DNA from: Tunicatimonas sp964551335
GTDB taxonomy: Bacteria; Bacteroidota; Bacteroidia; Cytophagales; Cyclobacteriaceae
Assembly: GCA_964551335.1 (NCBI GenBank)
Contig: CAZKCO010000029.1
Coordinates: forward strand, 23,129-87,128
Reading direction: 5' to 3'
DNA length: 64,000 nt
Positions within the stretch are counted from its first letter, which is position 1, and each line of letters starts with the position of its first letter. Of this stretch, positions 9,059-15,110 are shown one piece after another. A model generated the notes under the pieces. That model was given only the letters and a program-made list of their open reading frames with translations, searched no databases and was not told where the DNA came from. The position numbers and the translations under genes are program-made.

Positions 9059-9094
9059 ATAGACGCAATATTGCGTGGGACGCCCCGCGTCTAT
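9059..9094. repeat. REP-like inverted repeat
   Basis: ATAGACGC (9059-9066) is matched by GCGTCTAT (9087-9094); inside, AGACGCAATATTGCGT is a second, overlapping dyad. Short dispersed repeats built on this word are known from several bacterial phyla. Only one copy is present in this window, so its dispersal cannot be shown here. Confidence 0.5.
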
Positions 9095-9278
9095 CTCCCA
9101 TATGGTTTTTCGATTGTGCTATCCGGATGATAATTTAATATAAAGGTTTGTATCATTGTACGAATAGTAACAAATGTTCATTTTCATGTTAATAACCCTA
9201 AATCTACGATAATCTTCCCAACTGAGCGATGGTTAGTGTCTAAATTTTACAGTCCAGGTAATTGTGGTTCCTGTCACA

Positions 9279-9422
9279 ATGGCAAATCGAAAACTGGCTA
9301 AAGCTTACTTTAGGCGAAAAAATAGCGGATGGTACTCAACCCATAAAACCAATGATAAATCAGGGCAATATCGAGTTTTTTATCTTTTTCCAAGACCAAT
9401 GACCGTTAATATGCCGCTTTAA
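9279..9422 (+). CDS. Possible small ORF of 47 codons, unknown
   Basis: ATG at 9279, TAA at 9420-9422. The product is basic and aromatic (begins MANRKLAKAYFRRKNSGW). A hairpin ATTGTG/CACAAT ends on its start codon. No family is recognised and no ribosome site is visible; it may be a chance frame or a worn fragment of a larger gene. Confidence 0.2.
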   Translation: MANRKLAKAYFRRKNSGWYSTHKTNDKSGQYRVFYLFPRPMTVNMPL

Positions 9423-9442
9423 AAAAAATAAAAATGCTATTC

Positions 9443-9647
9443 GAAGTTCATATGGTACTCCCACAAAATTATATAGGGCATATGAAGCTGTTTTCAGAAT
9501 ACAAAAAAAATATTCATCGTATATGAAGCGCGTTTAGCACAAAAAATTTTTTTGAAGCGCTATATGAAGCTGATATAGGATTTTAAAAAAGTTTGGAGTC
9601 GTAAAAGAAGCTCATTTGGGATTTTCCGAACGGGGGTAATCGCTAAT
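9443..9647. repeat. Degenerate tandem array, exact 41-bp period
   Basis: The word GAAG(C/T) recurs at 9443, 9484, 9525, 9566 and 9607, each exactly 41 bases after the last, and three of these are preceded by TAT (TATGAAGC at 9481, 9522, 9563). Each of the first four units also carries an A/T tract in its middle. Unit-to-unit identity is otherwise low, so the array is either old or under selection only for the conserved word and spacing. 41 bp is close to four helical turns, so the conserved words face the same side of the helix. Confidence 0.65.
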
Positions 9648-9734
9648 AAGGTTCTTTGGCGATTTTAACTTTTGCATAAGTGCGTAAAGAAGTTACCAAG
9701 TGATGTTAAAAGGAGTTTTAGTCAAGTATAACCT

Positions 9735-9857
9735 ATGGGCCAAAGTGATAATGAGCGGAAAAGAATTATCCTCTTCGGAGTAGGAGGGCTCCCTACTTAT
9801 TATCCAATAGCCAGGGGAGTAAACAGATTAATTGATAGATTTGCCCGGATTAAATAA
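9735..9857 (+). CDS. Possible small ORF of 40 codons ahead of the oxidoreductase
   Basis: ATG at 9735, TAA at 9855-9857, ending 9 bp before the start of the downstream oxidoreductase. The peptide mixes a glycine-rich hydrophobic centre (LFGVGGLPTYY) with a basic tail. The tight spacing would suit a leader or coupled small gene, but no homologue is known to me. Confidence 0.25.
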   Translation: MGQSDNERKRIILFGVGGLPTYYPIARGVNRLIDRFARIK

Positions 9858-9866
9858 GCAAAAAAG

Positions 9867-10880
9867 ATGAAAGCAATAGGATTTAAACAATCGCTACCCA
9901 TTGCCGAAGAGCATAGCTTCGTGGAGTTTGAAACCGAAAAGCCCACACCCTCCGGCTACGATCTGCTGGTGAAAGTAGCGGCTAACTCGGTCAACCCGGT
10001 TGATTATAAAATAAGGCAAAACGCCGCCAAAGATACGGTGCTGGATACTCCCAAAATCATTGGGTGGGATGCGGTGGGAACGGTGGAAGCCGTAGGCGAT
10101 CAAGCATCCCGATTTAAGGTAGGTGATGAAGTGTATTACGCCGGCGACATTACCCGCAGCGGCAGCAACGCCGAATACCAACTGATTGATGAACGCATCG
10201 TCGGTTTTAAGCCTAAAAGCCTGACCGTAGCCGAAGCCGCGGCCATTCCGCTCACCGGCTTAACCGCTTACGAAGCCCTGTTCGATAGAATCAGCATAAA
10301 CCCGGAAGCCGACCAGGGTAAAACCCTTTTGATTCTGGCCGGTGCCGGAGGAGTAGGTTCTATCGCTATCCAGCTAGCCAAACAAATCGCTAAGTTGAAG
10401 GTGATTGCCACCGCATCACGACCGGAAACCCAGAACTGGTGTTCAGCAATGGGGGCGGACTTTGTGGTCAATCATTACCATCTGAAAGAAGAGCTAGAAG
10501 CAATTGGGCACTCCGAAGTGAACTACATTCTAGACTGCGTGGATATGCAAGCCTACTGGGAAACCGCCGTCGAGATCATTAAACCGCAGGGGCACATCGT
10601 GTCCATTACCGGTAGCCCCAAACCGCTGAATATAAATCTCCTCAAAAACAAGAGTGTATCCTTCTCGATGGAGTTTATGTACACCCGTTCTATGTACCAA
10701 ACCGAGGATATGGACAAACAGTACGATATCCTCAATCATATTGCCGAATTACTGGACGCCGGAACTCTCAAAACTACCCTAAACACTACTTTGCAGGGGT
10801 TAACTGCGGATAATCTGAAGAAAGCTCACCAAATGCAGGAGTCCGGCAAAACCATCGGTAAAACGGTTATTGAATTTTAG
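9867..10880 (+). CDS. Zinc-independent MDR oxidoreductase (quinone-oxidoreductase-like)
   Basis: A 337-residue NAD(P)H-dependent medium-chain dehydrogenase/reductase. The catalytic N-terminal domain has the quinone-reductase type word SVNPVDYK at 41-48 in place of a zinc-ligating Cys, and no cysteine-rich structural lobe. The Rossmann domain begins with LAGAGGVGS at 157-165. Enzymes of this subgroup reduce quinones or alkenals, but the actual substrate is unknown. It is convergent with the thioredoxin-like gene downstream (43 bp apart). Confidence 0.88.
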   Translation: MKAIGFKQSLPIAEEHSFVEFETEKPTPSGYDLLVKVAANSVNPVDYKIRQNAAKDTVLDTPKIIGWDAVGTVEAVGDQASRFKVGDEVYYAGDITRSGSNAEYQLIDERIVGFKPKSLTVAEAAAIPLTGLTAYEALFDRISINPEADQGKTLLILAGAGGVGSIAIQLAKQIAKLKVIATASRPETQNWCSAMGADFVVNHYHLKEELEAIGHSEVNYILDCVDMQAYWETAVEIIKPQGHIVSITGSPKPLNINLLKNKSVSFSMEFMYTRSMYQTEDMDKQYDILNHIAELLDAGTLKTTLNTTLQGLTADNLKKAHQMQESGKTIGKTVIEF

Positions 10881-10923
10881 GGCAAACCCTAAAACTGATT
10901 ACAGGCTCTTAGCTATTATGCTG

Positions 10924-11427
10924 CTACAAATGCTCCAGAATTTTATCAATTGGCGTTTCTCCCTCGAAGGCTTTCACCAACTGCTGTTGGTCGGAATAGA
11001 TGTAGAGCGAAGGAGTAGGAATAGAGCCAAAGTTATCCAGAATGGGTTGCACGTCGGCGAAAGCAAAGAAAATATTGTCTAGTCCACTGAGCCGGTAGTC
11101 CCGGGCAAACTTTTGGATGTCTGCCATAGGAGCGTAGGTAACAAAGTACAGAGTGTATTCAGCAAAAGCGTTAAGATGCTCCCGGATGGCTTCCGCCTCC
11201 CGCTGACAATGATCGCAGTCCGGCTGAAACAGCACCAGCACCACTTTCCCCTCTAATGCCTGCGCATTAAGCTGGGTACCCTGAGTGGTAGTTAAGGGAA
11301 GATCAGGTAGTTGGGGAGGTGCTTTATGCGGCGAGTGAAGTAGGACTTCCTCGGTGCCCAATGCCGAAAGAGAAAACAGTGAGGTTGTCATCAATATGCC
11401 GACAAGAAACAGGTAGGTTTTTTTCAT
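10924..11427 (-). CDS. Exported TlpA/AhpC-type thioredoxin-fold protein
   Basis: A 167-residue protein with an N-terminal signal peptide (residues 1-24, hydrophobic core FLVGILMTTSLFSLSAL) and a redox-active CDHC at residues 71-74 within LFQPDCDHCQREAE, the position expected in the thioredoxin fold of TlpA/ResA-like proteins. It should act in the periplasm as a disulfide reductase or peroxidase-like protein. The cis-proline is probably the one in GSIPTPSLYIY near residue 138. No cytochrome-maturation gene is adjacent, so its partner is not indicated. Confidence 0.85.
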   Translation of the reverse strand: MKKTYLFLVGILMTTSLFSLSALGTEEVLLHSPHKAPPQLPDLPLTTTQGTQLNAQALEGKVVLVLFQPDCDHCQREAEAIREHLNAFAEYTLYFVTYAPMADIQKFARDYRLSGLDNIFFAFADVQPILDNFGSIPTPSLYIYSDQQQLVKAFEGETPIDKILEHL

Positions 11428-11548
11428 AGTAGTAGCAATCTAATACATTGATAGCTGGAATTTGTATTTTTTTATCGAATCTTCACGGTCAATATGTATA
11501 ATTATGCGCATGAACTTGATACCTTTTGAAAAATATCCGGGAGCTTTA

Positions 11549-11621
11549 CTGATGACAAATGATGAATGAAAGAGTAATTGATTATTTTTTATTTCATTCA
11601 CCACTAATCGTTAGTCATCAG
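11549..11621. repeat. Nested inverted repeat upstream of the zinc dehydrogenase
   Basis: CTGATGAC (11549-11556) pairs with GTCATCAG (11614-11621), and inside it TGAATGAAA (11563-11571) pairs with TTTCATTCA (11592-11600). The structure lies in the 224-bp divergent region between the thioredoxin-like gene and the dehydrogenase at 11652, ending 30 bp before the latter's ATG. It could be a cis-regulatory hairpin or a worn mobile repeat. Confidence 0.6.
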
Positions 11622-11651
11622 TCATTTTAACAACCATAGCACCAAGATCAT

Positions 11652-12671
11652 ATGAAAGCAGCATTCTATCAGGAGAAAGGAAAATTTGAAGTAGGTGAAA
11701 CCGAACTTAAGCAACCGGGCCCGGGCGAAGTTCGGTTAGAAGTAGCCTACTGTGGAGTCTGTGGCACCGATATGCATATTTACCACGGAGTAATGGATAA
11801 ACGCATTCAACCGCCTCAGATTGTCGGCCACGAAGCCTCAGCGGTGGTAGCTGAAGTAGGCGAGGGGGTAGACAATGTAAAAGTAGGAGATAAGGTAGCG
11901 GTGCGACCTTTGAAGTTTGGTGATCCGCATCCCTTTGATCAGGGCCATCCCCACGTAGGTAAAAATCTGAAGATTATCGGTATCGACGCGCCGGGAGCCT
12001 TTCAGAACAGTTGGGTGGTGCCCGCCTACACCCTGCATGCCTTGCCCGATGGCCTGTCCTTGCGACACGGCGCTTTTATTGAGCCGCTGTCCGTGGCCTG
12101 CCACGATGTGAAGATCGGTCGGGTGAAAGCGGGGGAAAACTGCTTAGTGATTGGCGGTGGCCCTATCGGAACGCTCATTGCTTTCGTGCTGCGCGAAATA
12201 GGTGCAAACGCCATCGTATCCGAAGTAAACGAAAAACGGGTGGACATGCTGAAGAAATTGGGTTTTGAAGTGATCAATCCTACGAAAGAATATATTACTG
12301 ACCGGGTAAGTGAGCTTACCGGAGAGGCAATGGCCGACTGCGTATTTGAAGTATCCGGTTCAGCCGCCGGAGTGAAAACCATGACCGAAGTGGTCAATGT
12401 GCGTGGGCGCATTGTGATGGTCGCCATTCACGGCAGCGGTCCTCGCGAAGTAGACCTGTTTAAGTTCTTCTGGTCGGAGATTGAAATGCTGGGTGCCCGC
12501 CTCTACGAAGAAGAAGATTACGAAGAAGCCATCCGCATTGCGGCCTCGGGCAATATTCCTTTCGACGAGCTAATCACCCAGGAAAGCCCGCTGGATGAGA
12601 TTCAGCAGGTGTTCGAGGCCATTGATCATAACCCGGCCGGGATGAAGTACTTAATCAACTGCCAATCGTAA
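11652..12671 (+). CDS. Zinc-dependent alcohol/polyol dehydrogenase lacking the structural-zinc lobe
   Basis: A 339-residue medium-chain dehydrogenase related to sorbitol and threonine dehydrogenases. Catalytic zinc ligands are present: Cys37 in CGVCGTD, His60-Glu61 in VGHEAS and Glu144 in FIEPLSVACHD. The Rossmann domain starts at VIGGGPIGTL (166-175). The usual CxxCxxCx7C lobe that holds the second zinc is missing: residues 82-120 contain no cysteine and instead read RPLKFGDPHPFDQGHPH. It is 28 bp upstream of the KduD-like gene, so both are probably one operon that oxidises a sugar acid or polyol. The substrate is not known. Confidence 0.87.
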   Translation: MKAAFYQEKGKFEVGETELKQPGPGEVRLEVAYCGVCGTDMHIYHGVMDKRIQPPQIVGHEASAVVAEVGEGVDNVKVGDKVAVRPLKFGDPHPFDQGHPHVGKNLKIIGIDAPGAFQNSWVVPAYTLHALPDGLSLRHGAFIEPLSVACHDVKIGRVKAGENCLVIGGGPIGTLIAFVLREIGANAIVSEVNEKRVDMLKKLGFEVINPTKEYITDRVSELTGEAMADCVFEVSGSAAGVKTMTEVVNVRGRIVMVAIHGSGPREVDLFKFFWSEIEMLGARLYEEEDYEEAIRIAASGNIPFDELITQESPLDEIQQVFEAIDHNPAGMKYLINCQS

Positions 12672-12699
12672 CTGGCTAAAAACAGAAAAAGGCTAACCT

Positions 12700-13470
12700 A
12701 TGAGCGTATTAGACCAATTTAATCTTGACGGAAAAACAGCTTTGGTCACCGGCTGCAAGCGCGGCATTGGTAAGGCTATGGCGGTGGCTTTAGCTGAAGC
12801 AGGCGCCGAGATCATCGGGGTTTCTGCCTCCTTAGAGCTATCCGGTAGCAATGTAGAACAAGAGGTCAAGAAGCGGGGCCAAAAATTCCGGGCGTACCAG
12901 TGCGATTTCTCCGACCGCCAGGCTCTGTATCAATTTATTGCGCAGGTAAAGTCGGATTATGACCGGATTGATATCCTGGTGAACAATGCCGGAACCATCC
13001 TGCGGAAACCCGCCGCGGAGCATCCCGACGAGATGTGGGATAAGGTGATTGAAGTCAACCAAAACGCCCAGTTCATCCTGACCCGGGAGTTTGGAAAAGA
13101 CATGGTCGCCCGCGGCAGCGGAAAAATTGTGTTCACTGCTTCGCTGCTAACTTTTCAGGGCGGAATCACCGTGCCGGGCTACGCGGCCAGCAAGGGCGCT
13201 ATCGGGCAGATGACGATGGCTTTCGCCAACGAGTGGGCCAGTAAGGGAGTGAACGTAAACGCCATTGCCCCCGGCTACATCAGCACTGATAACACCGAAG
13301 CCTTGCGCAACGATCCCGAACGGGCTGAATCTATTCTGTCGCGTATTCCGGCCGGGCGCTGGGGCGAACCCGAAGACTTTGCCGGACCTATCGTTTTTCT
13401 CTGTTCTGATGCGGCTAACTACATGCACGGCACCACCATGCTGGTGGACGGCGGCTGGATGGGACGGTAG
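12700..13470 (+). CDS. kduD: KduD-like short-chain dehydrogenase (2-deoxy-D-gluconate 3-dehydrogenase type)
   Basis: A 256-residue short-chain dehydrogenase. The dinucleotide motif is TGCKRGIG at 18-25, NNAG is at 95-98, and the catalytic Ser148, Tyr161 and Lys165 (YAASK) are all in place. Long stretches match the KduD family, for instance LTFQGGITVPGYAASKGAI, NVNAIAPGYISTDNTEALR and IPAGRWGEP. KduD interconverts the 5-keto-4-deoxyuronate isomerisation product (DKII) and 2-keto-3-deoxygluconate in the breakdown of unsaturated uronates, the products of lyases such as the PL8 enzyme in this window. No kduI, kdgK or kdgA is present here, so the pathway link is an inference. Confidence 0.83.
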   Translation: MSVLDQFNLDGKTALVTGCKRGIGKAMAVALAEAGAEIIGVSASLELSGSNVEQEVKKRGQKFRAYQCDFSDRQALYQFIAQVKSDYDRIDILVNNAGTILRKPAAEHPDEMWDKVIEVNQNAQFILTREFGKDMVARGSGKIVFTASLLTFQGGITVPGYAASKGAIGQMTMAFANEWASKGVNVNAIAPGYISTDNTEALRNDPERAESILSRIPAGRWGEPEDFAGPIVFLCSDAANYMHGTTMLVDGGWMGR

Positions 13471-13614
13471 AGGCTGGAAAAGGATAAACGGTGAAATTCG
13501 AGGCGGACAGGAGGTGAGAAATCTTTTTTCCCTGGTAAGGAAGACACCACTTCCCCCGATTGTAGTAGTTTCCTAGATTATTGACTGCCTGGGGCTATTT
13601 TCTCATATTGCAGG

Positions 13615-14505
13615 GTGAACGAACAACAACGCTTACTTCGCCTACTGAAGCTGATTGCCCTGCTGTCTTCTCCTTTGCGCCGAACCGCCCGGCAGTACGC
13701 TGATTTGCTGGAGGTGAATAAAACTACTATTTATCGGTACTTCCGTACGATTGAAGAAGCCGGCTACGCCCTATTGTTGGATGATCAAAATCAGTATTAT
13801 CTGGACCGATCTGCTGTTCGCAGCCAGCACTCGGAGTTACATTTCACGGAGGAAGAAGCTCAGATATTAGGGGACCTGGTGCGTAGCTACGACTCGCCTT
13901 TTCAGCAAGACTTGCTTAACAAAATTTACACCCACTCTACCCTCAACGAACTGGCCGATAGCCTGGCCGATGCCCAGCAGTCGGTGCGTTACCGAACGCT
14001 TAAGGAGGCTATTCGGGAGGAGCGGCAGGTAATTTTGCGGCAGTACGTCTCCGTGAATAGTCAGCAAATAAGCGACCGCCGGGTAGAACCGATTGGCTTC
14101 TTGCACCGCGATACCCTGGTTGAAGCTTATGATGTTGAAAAAAAGGCGATGCGGCATTTCCGGCTAGAGCGGATTGCCGAAGTAAAACGTAGCCAGACCT
14201 ACTTCCAGCACCGGGGCGAACACCGCCGCAGCCAGCCCGACCCCTTTCGGGTAGCGGACTTACAACCTGTTGAAGTTAAGTTGAAGCTTACCCCCACGGC
14301 GGCCCAGCAAATGAAGGAGCTGTACCCGGCTACCGAACCTTACCTCCAGCAACAGGATGATTCCATCGTTTTTACCGCACCGGTAAACCGGGAGTTCAAA
14401 TTGATCGATCGTCTGTTACTGAGCTTATGCGACGAAGTGCAGGTCGTATCTCCCCCTCAGCTCCGCACCCACTTACAAGCTTTCTGGGAGCGTAGTACTA
14501 TCTGA
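13615..14505 (+). CDS. HTH-WYL family transcriptional regulator
   Basis: A 296-residue DNA-binding regulator starting at GTG (13615), the first start before the helix-turn-helix. Residues 5-62 form the winged HTH (RLLKLIALLSSPLRRTARQ, with the recognition helix near VNKTTIYRYFR). A WYL sensor domain follows at roughly residues 125-200 (RRVEPIGFLHRD, AYDVEKKAMRHFRLERI). The name-giving Trp-Tyr-Leu triad is replaced by Thr-Leu-Val before AYD, while the downstream Arg-rich face (FRLERI) is conserved. WYL regulators sense nucleic acid or cyclic-nucleotide-like ligands in defence loci but also control metabolism. It could regulate the dehydrogenase pair upstream or the DUF4132 module downstream. 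Confidence 0.85.
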   Translation: MNEQQRLLRLLKLIALLSSPLRRTARQYADLLEVNKTTIYRYFRTIEEAGYALLLDDQNQYYLDRSAVRSQHSELHFTEEEAQILGDLVRSYDSPFQQDLLNKIYTHSTLNELADSLADAQQSVRYRTLKEAIREERQVILRQYVSVNSQQISDRRVEPIGFLHRDTLVEAYDVEKKAMRHFRLERIAEVKRSQTYFQHRGEHRRSQPDPFRVADLQPVEVKLKLTPTAAQQMKELYPATEPYLQQQDDSIVFTAPVNREFKLIDRLLLSLCDEVQVVSPPQLRTHLQAFWERSTI

Positions 14506-14656
14506 TTGCCGGTGCGACTGGCCTCCCGACAGCAGGTGTTCATTCTAGGTATTGTCTAATTTTTTTGCTCAGATCGGGAAAACTTTTTTTAGCAGTTGCG
14601 GAGGGTGCAACTCCGGGGCAGTATTCTTGTAATAGATTGATTTAACCAATAGTAAT

Positions 14657-15049
14657 ATGCAAGAATTAACAATTTATGACCGGACTTTTTTCGGAGAAAA
14701 TGTTGGAGAAGTACAAATTACAGTAAGTGGTGAAGTTGCCACCGTACGGGAGATTATTACCGCCCGGGTTGAGGCTGAGGTAAATAGCTACAATCGGCAG
14801 CAGGTTGAGTACTTTCAGGGCTTGGTGCAACCCACCGAAGCAGAACAAACGCTCAATGGGTTTCGGCTAAAAACCCGTCAGAAGATTGATCCTGAACAGC
14901 ATACCTACCTGGCATTAGATAGCTTTCTAAGGAACCAGTACTTCGTTTTGATTGACGACGTTCAGGCCGAGTCGCTGGATCAGGAAATCATCATTCACCC
15001 CAAGACTGAAATCAGCTTTCTGAAGCTAACCCCCCTAGTAGGTGGCTAA
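14657..15049 (+). CDS. Uncharacterised 130-residue protein upstream of the DUF4132 gene
   Basis: No family was recognised. The protein is small, acidic and soluble, has no signal peptide, and begins MQELTIYDRTFFGENVG with alternating strand-like segments (VGEVQITVSGEVATVREII). It is 61 bp upstream of the DUF4132 gene on the same strand, so the two probably form an operon and may work as a complex. A possible -7 box (TATTCTTG) lies about 25 bp upstream of its start near a short dyad CGGAG/CTCCG. Confidence 0.7.
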   Translation: MQELTIYDRTFFGENVGEVQITVSGEVATVREIITARVEAEVNSYNRQQVEYFQGLVQPTEAEQTLNGFRLKTRQKIDPEQHTYLALDSFLRNQYFVLIDDVQAESLDQEIIIHPKTEISFLKLTPLVGG

Positions 15050-15110
15050 TCGCGTAACGTGCTGATAAAAAGCACTTCATATATTTTCCATTTTCAATTG
15101 ATAAGACATC

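Larger units (their letters stand above)
8972..9866. other. Gene-poor, AT-rich region of about 0.9 kb
   Basis: No long gene is present. Within it are an inverted repeat (9059-9094), a small hairpin ATTGTG/CACAAT (9261-9280), a possible 47-codon frame (9279-9422), a 41-bp periodic degenerate array (9443-9611 and slightly beyond) and a possible 40-codon frame ending 9 bp before the next gene (9735-9857). The base composition is clearly more AT-rich than the flanking genes between about 9.36 and 9.62 kb. Confidence 0.7.

Noticed and set aside
9443..9647. CRISPR array
   Set aside because: The repeats are degenerate apart from a short word, and no spacer structure or cas gene is present.
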